Positions 15,254 to 21,837 of a stretch of DNA of 21,837 nucleotides are shown here, piece after piece. The first letter of the stretch is position 1. Each line of letters starts with the position of its first letter. The stretch comes from an uncultured Terriglobus sp. (GTDB lineage Bacteria > Acidobacteriota > Terriglobia > Terriglobales > Acidobacteriaceae), in assembly GCA_937871605.1 (NCBI GenBank), contig CALMRM010000018.1, positions 27,019-48,855 on the forward strand. The letters run 5' to 3'. Both the position numbers and the translations under genes were made by a program. The notes under the pieces are model-generated. The model did no database searches and was not told the origin of the DNA. It saw only the letters and a program-made list of their open reading frames with translations.

Positions 15254-16300
15254 TCAGTTCAGGAAGAGCGTGGTGTACAGCGTGTCGCGCTGCACCGGCT
15301 TAAAGCCGGCGTCGCGGATGACGCGTCGCAGCTCCTCCTCCGTAGTGCAGTTAGCCGTGCCCGCAGCCTTCACCACGTTTTCTTCCAGCATCACAGAACC
15401 GACGTCGTTGCCACCGAAGCGCAGGCCCATCTGCAGCACCTTGAGGCCCTGCGTCACCCAGCTGCTCTGCACGTTTTCGATGGTGTCCAGATACATGCGG
15501 CTGATGGCAAGCGTCTTCAGATACTCGACAGAGGTAGCCTCCTCCCAGCCGCGCCCGCCGAGTGCGGTGTTGTTAGGCTGGAAACTCCATGGGATGAAGG
15601 CGGTAAAGCCGCCAGTCTCTTCCTGCAGGCGACGAACGACCTCGAAGTGGTTCACGCGCTGTTCCATGGTTTCGCCCACGCCAAACATCATGGTCGCGGT
15701 GGTGCGCATGCCCAGCTCGTGCGCGGTGCGGTGCACGCTGACCCAATCTTCGGTGCGGCACTTCAGACGGGCAATGCGCTTGCGCACGTCGTCGTCCAGG
15801 ATCTCTGCGCCGCCGCCCGGTATCGATTGCAGGCCAGCGTCGCGCAGACGCATGATGGTGTCGCGCAGGCTGAGTTCGCTGTACTCTGCGATGGCCAGAA
15901 TCTCGCTGGCCGACAGGCAATGGAGCCAGATCTGCGGAAAGCGCTGCTTGATGCCGGTGAAGAGCCGCTCAAACCAATCGATCTTCAAGTCCGGATGGAT
16001 CCCGCCCTGCATCAGGACGCCGGTGCCGCCCATCTCGGCGGTCTCGCGGATCTTGTCGTAGATGGTGTCGAAGTCGAGGATGTAGCCTTCGGCGGCGAGC
16101 TTCCCCTTCAGCGGCCGATAGAAGGCGCAGAAGGTGCAGTATTCCGTGCAAAAGTTGGTGTAGTTGATATTGCGATCGATAATGTAGCTGACGACGCCCT
16201 CGGGATGCAGGCGGCGGCGCACCGCGTCCGCCTCCATGCCAATGCCGATCAGGTCGTCGGAGGCGAAGCAATCCAGCGCCTGCTGTCGTGTAATACCCAT
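15254..16300 (-). CDS. mqnC: Cyclic dehypoxanthinyl futalosine synthase
   Basis: Radical SAM enzyme of the futalosine pathway that cyclises dehypoxanthine futalosine on the way to menaquinone. The 348-residue form starts MGITRQQALDCFASDD. The cluster motif NFCTEYCTFCAFYR has C51, C55 and C58 (CxxxCxxC). Further family segments are GGTGVLMQGGIHPD, LHCLSASEI, SIPGGGAEILDD, TTATMMFGVGE, FIPWSFQPNNT and GNDVGSVMLEENVV. The ATG at 16300 is preferred over an in-frame ATG at 16396, whose extra 32 residues overlap the end of the upstream gene and do not resemble MqnC. The ribosome binding site is weak. It lies 47 nt downstream of a small membrane-protein gene on the same strand. No other mqn gene is in the window. 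Confidence 0.93.
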   Translation of the reverse strand: MGITRQQALDCFASDDLIGIGMEADAVRRRLHPEGVVSYIIDRNINYTNFCTEYCTFCAFYRPLKGKLAAEGYILDFDTIYDKIRETAEMGGTGVLMQGGIHPDLKIDWFERLFTGIKQRFPQIWLHCLSASEILAIAEYSELSLRDTIMRLRDAGLQSIPGGGAEILDDDVRKRIARLKCRTEDWVSVHRTAHELGMRTTATMMFGVGETMEQRVNHFEVVRRLQEETGGFTAFIPWSFQPNNTALGGRGWEEATSVEYLKTLAISRMYLDTIENVQSSWVTQGLKVLQMGLRFGGNDVGSVMLEENVVKAAGTANCTTEEELRRVIRDAGFKPVQRDTLYTTLFLN

Positions 16301-16324
16301 ACTTTTTAGACTACGCCGGCCGCC

Positions 16325-16358
16325 TGCTGGGTTCCAGCATGCGCCGATTAGCGGCGCA
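16325..16358 (-). terminator. Two adjacent small hairpins between the coiled-coil gene and mqnC
   Basis: TGCTGG/CCAGCA (16325-16330 and 16334-16339, 3-nt loop) is immediately followed by TGCGCCG/CGGCGCA (16340-16346 and 16352-16358, 5-nt loop). The second hairpin contains the stop codon of the upstream gene. No T-run follows on the minus strand. They may attenuate or process the transcript; a role as terminator is weakly supported. Confidence 0.25.
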
Positions 16359-16758
16359 CCAGCAGCAGAGCCACGGCCACAAGCAGGAGGATGCACACAC
16401 CCAGCACAGCCGTCAGCAGGTGCTTCGCCTGTCCGGCGAATTTGGCGAGCGCTGCCACCTGCACCTCTAATGCCAGCAGCCGTGCTGCAGCGCTCTCATC
16501 TGCCTCGCGCATGGAGCGCAGATCGTCGCGGAGAACTGCCATCTGGCTGGCGTGTCCAGCGAACGACTCGACCAGCGCGGCGTGGTTTCTTGCCGCAGCG
16601 GCAAGCTCATCCTTGATTTCGGTATGGAGGCTGTTCGTGGCTTCAGTGTCCCCACGTGACCCGCCGCGGCTTGCGACGAACATCTCCAGCATAGGGACGA
16701 GACGGGTCAGGGTAGGCCCCAGCCGTTTCAGCAATGCAAGAACTTCTAACCAGCCCAT
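16348..16758 (-). CDS. Small coiled-coil protein with C-terminal membrane anchor, unknown function
   Basis: I do not recognise a family. From the ATG at 16758 (MGWLEVLALLKRLGPTL) the protein has 136 residues. It has an amphipathic N-terminal helix, a long heptad-like helical middle (EIKDELAAAARNHAALVESF to RLLALEVQVAALAKFAGQ), and one C-terminal hydrophobic helix (LLTAVLGVCILLLVAVALLL) ending in two arginines. This predicts a tail-anchored inner-membrane protein with its coiled coil on one face of the membrane. An ATG at 16779 would add seven residues; neither start has a clear ribosome binding site. It precedes mqnC on the same strand with 47 nt between them, so co-expression is possible, but no functional link to menaquinone synthesis can be shown. 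It is divergent from the PEP-CTERM gene. Confidence 0.65.
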   Translation of the reverse strand: MGWLEVLALLKRLGPTLTRLVPMLEMFVASRGGSRGDTEATNSLHTEIKDELAAAARNHAALVESFAGHASQMAVLRDDLRSMREADESAAARLLALEVQVAALAKFAGQAKHLLTAVLGVCILLLVAVALLLVRR

Positions 16759-16891
16759 GGTGACAGTGTACGGATGCACCAGTCAGGAGGCGCTGCGCAG
16801 TGGGCGGCCCGACGAGTTCAACCCATGATGATGTCACGAAACAGTGTGCGGTACCATGCGCGCAGTTCCCAAGTCACTTTTCAGGATGGTT

Positions 16892-17605
16892 ATGAACCTA
16901 TCTCTCCGGTCTGAGTCTCTGTGCGCCGCATTCTTCGCCCTGTCTGCTCCAGGCATTGCGTCTGCAGCGCCCATTACGGTCACTCAACTTACCTCGTCCA
17001 GTCAGCTGAGCGCGAGTGACACCGCGTTTGTGGACCCTGATCCAGTTGGCAAAATCTATGCGGGGCCATCGGTGTCGTTTTCCACTCCCGGGGGAGGTAT
17101 CACGTTCTCTCGAAGCAGTGGTGCGTACGAGGTGGACCAGGTTGGCTATACCTATGGCACATCAGGGTTTGCGAATGGAACCAAGTTACTTACGGCCGGA
17201 GGGTATCAAGGTGCTGGCAGTGGTGGGCCGATTACCTTGACGTTTGGCACGGCAGTGTCACAGTTCGGGCTGAACATTGAAGAATTCAACACGGGACCGT
17301 ACGTGGTTTCGTTTTCCGCATTCGATGTGGCGGGAAGTTCGCTGGGAACATTCACGGCTGCTGGGAACGATCCCAACCTACTCAGCTTTGAAGGGCTCTC
17401 TGTTTCCGGTGACTCGATCTCAAGGGTCGTCTTTAGCGACTCGGCCGCAGGCGGCAGCAACAATCTGGCTTTTGGCAACGTGCAGTTCGGTTCGCCCCAG
17501 ACTGCGCCAGCCGTCACACCGGAGCCATCCAGCTTTCTGCTGCTGGGGACTGGCTTGCTTGGGGTAGTGGGTGCCGCCCGAAGGAAGTTGACTTCGAGAG
17601 CATAG
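16892..17605 (+). CDS. PEP-CTERM sorting-signal exported protein
   Basis: A secreted protein of 237 residues. The N-terminus (MNLSLRSESLCAAFFALSAPGIASA) is a Sec signal peptide with likely cleavage after ASA at residue 25. The mature part is rich in Ser, Gly, Thr and Phe with predicted beta-strands (PITLTFGTAVSQFGLNIEEF, YVVSFSAFDVAGSSLGTF), as in PEP-CTERM proteins of extracellular matrix. The end carries the full sorting signal: PEPSS (210-214), a hydrophobic helix FLLLGTGLLGVVGAA, and a basic RRK tail, recognised by an exosortase. No exosortase gene is in the window. AGGA (16883-16886) is 5 nt before the ATG at 16892, which decides this start over in-frame ATGs at 16844, 16856 and 16886. 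The role is probably envelope or EPS associated. Confidence 0.87.
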   Translation: MNLSLRSESLCAAFFALSAPGIASAAPITVTQLTSSSQLSASDTAFVDPDPVGKIYAGPSVSFSTPGGGITFSRSSGAYEVDQVGYTYGTSGFANGTKLLTAGGYQGAGSGGPITLTFGTAVSQFGLNIEEFNTGPYVVSFSAFDVAGSSLGTFTAAGNDPNLLSFEGLSVSGDSISRVVFSDSAAGGSNNLAFGNVQFGSPQTAPAVTPEPSSFLLLGTGLLGVVGAARRKLTSRA

Positions 17606-17622
17606 GGTTGTCGTTACGTGTC

Positions 17623-17661
17623 GCGGCTCGACGTCTGCGGTGTTCTGCAAGGTCGAGCCGC
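17623..17661. terminator. 10-bp inverted repeat between convergent PEP-CTERM and VKOR genes
   Basis: GCGGCTCGAC (17623-17632) and GTCGAGCCGC (17652-17661) form a perfect 10-bp stem with a 19-nt loop. It lies 17 nt after the PEP-CTERM stop and 39 nt after the VKOR stop position. A smaller hairpin CACCG/CGGTG follows near 17681-17694. The location suits a bidirectional terminator, but T-runs are missing on both sides. Confidence 0.4.
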
Positions 17662-17700
17662 TTACACCATGGAAGCTCACACCGAGCCCGGTGAAGGGAC

Positions 17701-18180
17701 TCAGATGGCGCGTAGCCCTAGGCCCTCGCGGGCGGTGCAGCGACGGCTCAAAAACAGGTTCCAAGCGCTCAAAATGAGCATCGTAGCCATCAAAATCTGC
17801 GACCAAACGCAGTAAATACACCACTTTTCGAGCACATATTTCTCTAAAAACGTCAGCAAAAGGGCACCAAATGTGCCAATTTGCACCACCTGGAACGTCC
17901 AAAAATCCCACCGCGCAAGCGCCAGAATAGTGATCAGAAGATAGCCAACGATGCCAAGGATGGCGACCGGGATGTGGCCCCGGCTGTCCAGCGCTTCATC
18001 GAAGCCGCGCGGGGGAAACACGGCAAAGCGGGAGTGGTTGACCGCGCCACAGTCCCAGTGCTCGCTCACGGCGCAGGGCGGGGCGGCGTTCGGGTCTTGC
18101 AGGTGCACGCGCAGGGCGAGCACGGAGACAACAGCCCCAGCCACGGCCAGCAGGGCAATCAAGTAACGAAGAAGGCGCAT
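17701..18180 (-). CDS. Vitamin K epoxide reductase (VKOR) family membrane protein
   Basis: A 159-residue polytopic membrane protein. The N-terminal helix (MRLLRYLIALLAVAGAVVSVLAL) is followed by a periplasmic loop with C36 and C44 (PPCAVSEHWDCGAVNHSRFAVF). Then come HIPVAILGIVGYLLITILAL, a third helix, and the active-site motif KWCIYC (C121/C124) leading into the last helix. Bacterial VKOR homologues pass electrons from DsbA-like thiol oxidases to quinones, replacing DsbB; the loop cysteine pair and CxxC are both kept. With MqnC nearby, menaquinone is the natural acceptor, which is an inference. The ATG at 18180 is preferred over one at 18234, because the extra 18 residues precede the first membrane helix without family character. 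No DsbA partner is adjacent. Confidence 0.85.
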   Translation of the reverse strand: MRLLRYLIALLAVAGAVVSVLALRVHLQDPNAAPPCAVSEHWDCGAVNHSRFAVFPPRGFDEALDSRGHIPVAILGIVGYLLITILALARWDFWTFQVVQIGTFGALLLTFLEKYVLEKWCIYCVWSQILMATMLILSAWNLFLSRRCTAREGLGLRAI

Positions 18181-18225
18181 ACTCACGTATGACTCTAGCG
18201 GGACTCGGTTCGGTGGGCAACGGTC

Positions 18226-18242
18226 GCTAGGCAAAGCCTAGC
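18226..18242. promoter_or_regulatory. 7-bp hairpin/palindrome in the VKOR-catalase divergent promoter region
   Basis: GCTAGGC (18226-18232) and GCCTAGC (18236-18242) are perfect reverse complements around AAA. It lies in the 159-nt gap between the divergent VKOR and catalase-family genes, upstream of both, so an operator is possible. A TTGCGC at 18280-18285 further downstream may be a -35 element for the catalase-family gene, but no good -10 can be fixed. Confidence 0.25.
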
Positions 18243-18339
18243 TGGTGATATTCCTGCTACTTCGGTTCTCTGACTAGCGTTGCGCTGGCGCGGCTTCGCA
18301 GCAGTGCTACCCTCACGGAGCGAGTCAGCAAGGAGACCC

Positions 18340-19461
18340 ATGCCCGAGACACCCGGATACCTACGCTATAGCCCCTCGGTAGAACAGCCCGCGGCCAACG
18401 AGCACGTCATTTTTGACGAGCTTTCGCGCACCATGCAGCACATCACGCGTACGATGGCCAGCCGCTACCGCCACGCCTACCGCCCTGTGCACGCCAAGTC
18501 GCACGGCATACTAACCGGTACGCTGCAGGCCCTGCCTAACCTGCCCGCGGAGCTGAAGCAAGGCCTGTTCGCCACGACCGATCCGCACCCTGTCGTGATG
18601 CGCTTTTCCACCAACCCCGGCGACATGCTGGCCGACAGCGTTAGCAGCCCGCGTGGACTGGCCGTAAAGGTGCTGAACGTCGACGGCGAGAAGGTCGCAA
18701 ACCACGCCGGTGAGACCACGCAGGACTTCGTCTGCATCAACGGCAGCAAGTTCACCGCACCCGATCCTGAGGGCTTTCTGAAGCAGATCCAGGGGTTCGA
18801 CAAGGGTCTGGGCGTAGGCGAGGGTGCCAAGGAAGCGGTCTCCACGGCGGCGCGCGCGGCCAATGCCGTGCTCAAGGCCGTGCACCTGCCATCGGCTACG
18901 CTGGAGGGCATTGGCGCCTCTGCCGTGCACCCGCTGGGCGAAAGCTTCTCGACCGTTGCGCCAGTGCGCTACGGTGACTACGTAGCCAAGATCGGCTTTG
19001 CTCCGGCCAGCGAGAACCTGAAGGCGCTGGTAGGCAAAAGCATCGACCTGCACGAGGATTACAACGCGCTGCAACTGGAGATTTGGAAGTTCTTCCGGCA
19101 CGAGGATGCGATGTGGGATGTAAAGGTGCAGCTTGCCTTGGCAGACGAGCCGGGCACCGAGGAGAAGGACAAGAAGTTTCCCATTGAGAAGGCTGACGTG
19201 GAGTGGCCGGAGGACGACAGCCCCTGGCAGACGGTCGCCACCATCACCGTGAAGGCGCAGGAGACCTACAGCGACGCGCGCCAAACCTACGTGGACGAGC
19301 GGCTGTCGTTCACGCCATGGCACGCGCTTGCCGCGCACCAGCCGCTGGGCGGCATCATGCGGTCGCGTCTGAAGGCTTACGAGGAGGCCATCAAGTACCG
19401 CGTGCAGCGCAACGAGCGTGAGAAGGCCGAGCCGAAGTCTGCGGAGGAGATCCCTGCGTAG
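18340..19461 (+). CDS. Small catalase-family haem protein (y4iL-like)
   Basis: A 373-residue member of the short catalase-related group, lacking the C-terminal flavodoxin-like part of large catalases. The core is recognisable: distal histidine in PVHAKSHG (H51), VVMRFSTNPGD with R88, SSPRGLAVKVL, QDFVCINGSKF with the distal-side Asn134, and the proximal haem-ligand pattern RLKAY (R343, Y347). Such proteins may decompose peroxide or act as peroxidases; catalase activity itself cannot be assured from the sequence. There is no signal peptide from this start. AGGAGA (18331-18336) 3 nt before the ATG at 18340 is a strong site and rules out the longer frame from 18280. The gene is divergent from VKOR and is followed by the repeat-rich gap. 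Confidence 0.86.
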   Translation: MPETPGYLRYSPSVEQPAANEHVIFDELSRTMQHITRTMASRYRHAYRPVHAKSHGILTGTLQALPNLPAELKQGLFATTDPHPVVMRFSTNPGDMLADSVSSPRGLAVKVLNVDGEKVANHAGETTQDFVCINGSKFTAPDPEGFLKQIQGFDKGLGVGEGAKEAVSTAARAANAVLKAVHLPSATLEGIGASAVHPLGESFSTVAPVRYGDYVAKIGFAPASENLKALVGKSIDLHEDYNALQLEIWKFFRHEDAMWDVKVQLALADEPGTEEKDKKFPIEKADVEWPEDDSPWQTVATITVKAQETYSDARQTYVDERLSFTPWHALAAHQPLGGIMRSRLKAYEEAIKYRVQRNEREKAEPKSAEEIPA

Positions 19462-19637
19462 TGAACCTCCTTCCAGGTGCGTGTGCAGCCGAGTTTGCAT
19501 TCCGGCTGGCACACCCTAGAGGAGCTAAGGGCGCGTGGCTCGCGCTGCTGCACTGTCGCGCACTTGAGGCGGGCCTGCAGCGCCGCGGCCTCTCTGTAGC
19601 GTTCGCAGTCTCCATGTCATTCCGCAGCAATCCTTTG

Positions 19638-19818
19638 TGTCATCCCGCAGCGCAGCGGAGGGATCTGCATGTGTGCTGGCTCATCCAGAAGCCTTGCTAC
19701 GCCACGACCGCTCAGGTGTTCGCGCGCGGCGCGAACGGGTCAGCTTCGACCGTCTGTGCTGAAGTCCAAGGGCGCACCAGCCGACATGCAGATCCCTCCG
19801 CTGCGCTACGGGATGACA
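19638..19818. repeat. Nested inverted-repeat element with 35-nt arms (MITE/REP-like)
   Basis: The left arm (19638-19672, starting TGTCATCCCGCAGCGCAGCG) and right arm (19784-19818, ending in CGGGATGACA) are 35 nt each. They are reverse complements at 34 of 35 positions; the one difference is C at 19648 against T in the complement of the right arm. Between them lie 111 nt containing a second, central perfect hairpin GTTCGCGC-GCG-GCGCGAAC (19718-19736). A partial direct copy of the arm start lies at 19616-19629. The TGTCATCCCG...GGAGGGATCTGCA core looks like a dispersed acidobacterial repeat, from memory. No transposase is present. Confidence 0.7.
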
Positions 19819-19840
19819 AGCGAAGTGAGCGACGAGGAAG

Positions 19841-19974
19841 CGGCTACAGCCCGGCCGTAGAACCGGCTACAGCCCGGCTACAGAACCGGCTACAGCCCGG
19901 CTACAGAACCGGCTACAGCCCGGCTTTAGAACCGGCTACAAAACCGGCTACAAAGTCGGCTTCTGGCTGTAAAC
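19841..19974. repeat. Minisatellite of alternating 11- and 12-nt units
   Basis: The array alternates CGGCTACAGCC (11 nt) and CGGCTACAGAAC (12 nt). This makes four 23-nt higher-order units at 19841-19863, 19864-19886, 19887-19909 and 19910-19932. Two single 12-nt units, CGGCTACAAAAC and CGGCTACAAAGT, follow, and then a decayed end up to ~19974. Units two and three are identical; variation increases at both edges. It ends 15 nt before the aroDE stop codon. Confidence 0.8.
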
Positions 19975-19989
19975 GGATCAAGGAACACC

Positions 19990-21546
19990 TCACCTAGCCA
20001 AGTTCTCCAGCACGGCCTGCCGCATCGCCTCGCGTGGTGCGGCGTACCTGGTCCACAATTCAAACTGGCGCACACCCTGCTCCACAAACATGGCCACGCC
20101 CGCAATCACCGGGATGCCACGTTCCTGTGCCATCCGTAGCAGCGGGGTTTCGACAGGGTTATAGACCAGGTCAAAGAACAGGTCGCACTGCATCTCGTCC
20201 GGCTTCAATGGTTCGTAAATGTTCTTGCGATGCATGCCGTACGGCGTGCTGTTGATAGCGATGTCGAAGTGTGAGGTGGCCAGTGTCTCGCGTGGCTGCA
20301 CCTGCGCGCCTGCCTCTGCGGCAAGGGCTGCGGCTCGTTCCACCGTACGGTTCAGCAGAAACACCTGTGCCCCACGAGCGCGCAGGCCAAAGACGGCGGC
20401 GCGCGCCGCACCACCCGCACCCAGCACCAGCACGCGCTTCCCGGCGAGGTCCACCTGCTGTTCCAGCGGGTCCACGATGCCTGCGACATCGGTGTTGTCG
20501 CCGTACCATGCGCCATCCGGTTGCCGCAGCAGGGTGTTGCATGCTGCCATCTGCTCGATCGCCGTGCTGCGCGTAGCGAGCAGCGGCAGCACCGACTCTT
20601 TGAGCGGCATGGTGATGCTCAGGCCTCGGATGCCGAGCCGGTCTGCTACCCGCTGCAGTTCCTGGGGGTCTGCCGTTTCCAGCGGCAGGTAGACCGCGTC
20701 AATCCCGGCAGCGGCAAAGGCGGTGTTGTGCATGTGCGGCGACAGCGATGCGCCGATGGGGTCGCCCGCGACGGCGTAGATCGCGGTTGCGGGCGTGATG
20801 TGGTCTATGCGGTACAGGTCGCGCAGCGTGCGGAGTGGCACCTGGCCCGGCGCTGTGCCCTCACTGCCATCCGGCGCGGCAAAGGTGAAAGCGGAGCCGA
20901 AGCGTGGCCCTAGCACGCGCGTCAAAAGACCCTTTTGCCCCATGCTCATGGCGATCAGCCTGCCGCCCGCGCCGTGCCGTTCCAGCAAGTCGAGCAGGCA
21001 GAGGCTGTCGGTCAGCGACTGTGCCAAGGGGACGATCTTCAGGAAGTCCGGCTGGAAGGCAGCAAGGCGCTCGTAGACGGATTCGAGTTCTGGCGTGCCG
21101 TGGAAGTCATGCCAGCTCAGGATGACGCCCGCACCAGAGTGGCGCAGGGTGTCGAGCACCGAGGGACCCAGCTCTTCGGCTGTTTCGACCTCCACATCCA
21201 CCAGGGCGCAGCCAGCCTCCGCCGCTGCTGCTGCCAGGATGCAGATCTGCTCGTCCGCAGAGCCGCGAAAGGCACCGCCGTGCATCACGCGGCGGCAGGT
21301 GGCTACCGCTATCATCCCGGGCCAGCGCTCCAGCACGGCGCGCAGGTGCAGCAGGACCTGCGCGGGATTGGACAGTGAGTCCAGCCGGAACTCGAAAAAG
21401 CGGTGCGTTGGCGCGGCTGCCTCTGCCCGCGCGAACATGGCATCGCCCGCCAAAGCGACACAGACGCGTCCGGCGCGCTCGCGCAGCGTTTGCGGCGGCA
21501 GAACCGAGCTTGCTTGAGGGCCTGCCTGAAGGGTGAGATCGGACAC
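19990..21546 (-). CDS. aroDE: Bifunctional 3-dehydroquinate dehydratase (type I) / shikimate dehydrogenase
   Basis: A fusion catalysing two consecutive shikimate-pathway steps. From the GTG at 21546 (518 residues), residues ~25-235 are type I DHQ dehydratase: EFRLDS (E52), ATCRR, SWHDFHGTP with H146, FLKIVPL with Schiff-base K170, and GLLTRVLG (R210). Residues ~255-518 are shikimate dehydrogenase: GDPIGASLSPHMHN, SITMPLKE with K316, NTL, YGDNTD with D353, and the NADP motif GAGGAARAA followed by LLNRT. The EGG motif after the dehydratase arginines reads HGG. The frame extends to 21807, but that would overlap the first 160 nt of divergent ssb and adds non-family sequence. The GTG is the last sensible start before the first core strand; its ribosome binding site is weak. 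Confidence 0.88.
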   Translation of the reverse strand: MSDLTLQAGPQASSVLPPQTLRERAGRVCVALAGDAMFARAEAAAPTHRFFEFRLDSLSNPAQVLLHLRAVLERWPGMIAVATCRRVMHGGAFRGSADEQICILAAAAAEAGCALVDVEVETAEELGPSVLDTLRHSGAGVILSWHDFHGTPELESVYERLAAFQPDFLKIVPLAQSLTDSLCLLDLLERHGAGGRLIAMSMGQKGLLTRVLGPRFGSAFTFAAPDGSEGTAPGQVPLRTLRDLYRIDHITPATAIYAVAGDPIGASLSPHMHNTAFAAAGIDAVYLPLETADPQELQRVADRLGIRGLSITMPLKESVLPLLATRSTAIEQMAACNTLLRQPDGAWYGDNTDVAGIVDPLEQQVDLAGKRVLVLGAGGAARAAVFGLRARGAQVFLLNRTVERAAALAAEAGAQVQPRETLATSHFDIAINSTPYGMHRKNIYEPLKPDEMQCDLFFDLVYNPVETPLLRMAQERGIPVIAGVAMFVEQGVRQFELWTRYAAPREAMRQAVLENLAR

Positions 21547-21609
21547 TACACCGATGGTACCCAGCCCGGCGTGCCCCGGCAACGCTGCCGCACGCACAAG
21601 GACATCCGC

Positions 21610-21615
21610 TATACT
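21610..21615 (+). promoter_or_regulatory. Possible -10 element for ssb
   Basis: TATACT lies 31 nt before the ssb ATG in the 99-nt gap divergent from aroDE. No good -35 hexamer is visible at the proper distance (best is CTGCCG at 21585-21590, 19-nt spacing), so this is a tentative call. Confidence 0.35.
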
Positions 21616-21645
21616 CCGGTCACAGAACGGAAGTGGAGCGGAGCG

Positions 21646-21837
21646 ATGGCAAAGGGCGTCAACAAGGTAATGCTGCTGGGAAATGTGGGTAAGGACCCAG
21701 AGATCAAGGCCACTCAAGGTGGCATGACGGTTGCTGAGATTGCCCTGGCGACCGCCTCCAGCGTGAAGGATCAAAGCGGCAACTGGACGGACAAGACGGA
21801 GTGGCACAACCTCGTCGCCTTCCAGCGGACCGCCGAG
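21646..21837 (+). CDS. ssb: Single-stranded DNA-binding protein (N-terminal part)
   Basis: The first 64 residues of an OB-fold SSB, cut by the right edge. MAKGVNKVMLLGNVGKDPEI is the typical start, with the second strand TVAEIALATAS, a variable DQSGNWTDKT loop, and the diagnostic TEWHNLVAFQRTAE. SSB coats single-stranded DNA in replication, recombination and repair. GGAGCGGAG at 21635-21643 lies just before the ATG. The C-terminal acidic tip cannot be seen. Confidence 0.93.
   Translation, partial: MAKGVNKVMLLGNVGKDPEIKATQGGMTVAEIALATASSVKDQSGNWTDKTEWHNLVAFQRTAE

Larger units (their letters stand above)
19462..19989. other. Repeat-rich gap between convergent catalase and aroDE genes
   Basis: This 528-nt stretch has no convincing gene. 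An open frame across it (19461-19997, plus strand) translates the repeats into low-complexity sequence and has no family features. The first ~150 nt show nothing I can name. From about 19616 it holds a short direct copy of the repeat core (TGTCATTCCGCAGC), then the long inverted repeat, then the minisatellite running nearly to the aroDE stop codon. Confidence 0.7.

Noticed and set aside
15647..16309. 220-residue plus-strand frame opposite mqnC
   Set aside because: Antisense to an intact radical SAM gene, with no motif of its own.
18511..19512. 333-residue minus-strand frame opposite the catalase-family gene
   Set aside because: No recognisable domain; the sense-strand haem motifs and strong ribosome binding site identify the real gene.
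19841..19974. Possible CRISPR array
   Set aside because: Units are contiguous 11/12-nt tandem repeats with no unique spacers and no cas genes nearby.
19461..19997. 178-residue plus-strand frame after the catalase gene
   Set aside because: It is produced by reading through the inverted repeat and the minisatellite; its residues follow the repeat periodicity and it has no ribosome binding site or family features.
21547..21807. N-terminal extension of aroDE to an ATG at 21807
   Set aside because: It would overlap the divergent ssb coding region and promoter, and the added residues do not resemble the dehydratase family.

Overview
The window reads as a GC-rich chromosomal segment of an Acidobacteriota member, most likely class Terriglobia (Terriglobus/Granulicella-like). 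This rests on the gene repertoire: a PEP-CTERM envelope protein, the futalosine menaquinone enzyme MqnC, a fused DHQ dehydratase-shikimate dehydrogenase, a cNMP-domain histidine kinase beside a receiver-thioredoxin-reductase fusion, and a dispersed repeat whose core resembles repeats I associate with Acidobacteria. It is an inference from the sequence; no database was searched. I see no tRNA, rRNA, CRISPR array, transposase or phage gene.

Left part (1-7.6 kb). The window opens in the 3' end of a probable membrane glycosyltransferase, followed by a pruA/rocA-type aldehyde dehydrogenase. A convergent LuxR-type regulator with a degenerate receiver comes next. It is divergent from a two-gene signalling pair: a receiver fused to a glutaredoxin-like fold and a cysteine-less thioredoxin-reductase module, then a cyclic-nucleotide-domain histidine kinase starting 2 nt downstream. 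A HAD phosphatase and an orphan pair of RiPP-type genes (a lasso-peptide B2-like protease and a PqqD/RRE protein) complete this strand.

Middle part (7.6-15.25 kb). Three minus-strand genes form a likely unit: a processive GT2 glycosyltransferase, rfbC and zwf. A divergent plus-strand operon with overlapping genes encodes a GT4-like glycosyltransferase, UDP-galactopyranose mutase (glf) and a GH1-like protein. Together they suggest surface polysaccharide or glycolipid synthesis involving galactofuranose and rhamnose-type sugars. A perfect 11-bp inverted repeat sits just after the glf stop codon, inside the apparent start of the GH1 gene.

Right part (15.25-21.84 kb). mqnC (menaquinone synthesis) follows a small membrane-anchored coiled-coil protein on the minus strand. 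A PEP-CTERM protein, a VKOR-family thiol-oxidation protein and a small catalase-like haem protein follow. A gene-free stretch of about 530 bp holds a nested inverted-repeat element and an 11/12-nt minisatellite. The fused aroD-aroE gene (minus) is divergent from ssb, which is cut by the right edge.

The most unusual items are the redox-like two-component pair with its cysteine-less output module, the orphan B2-PqqD pair, the glf/GH1 hairpin, and the repeat element between the catalase and aroDE genes.
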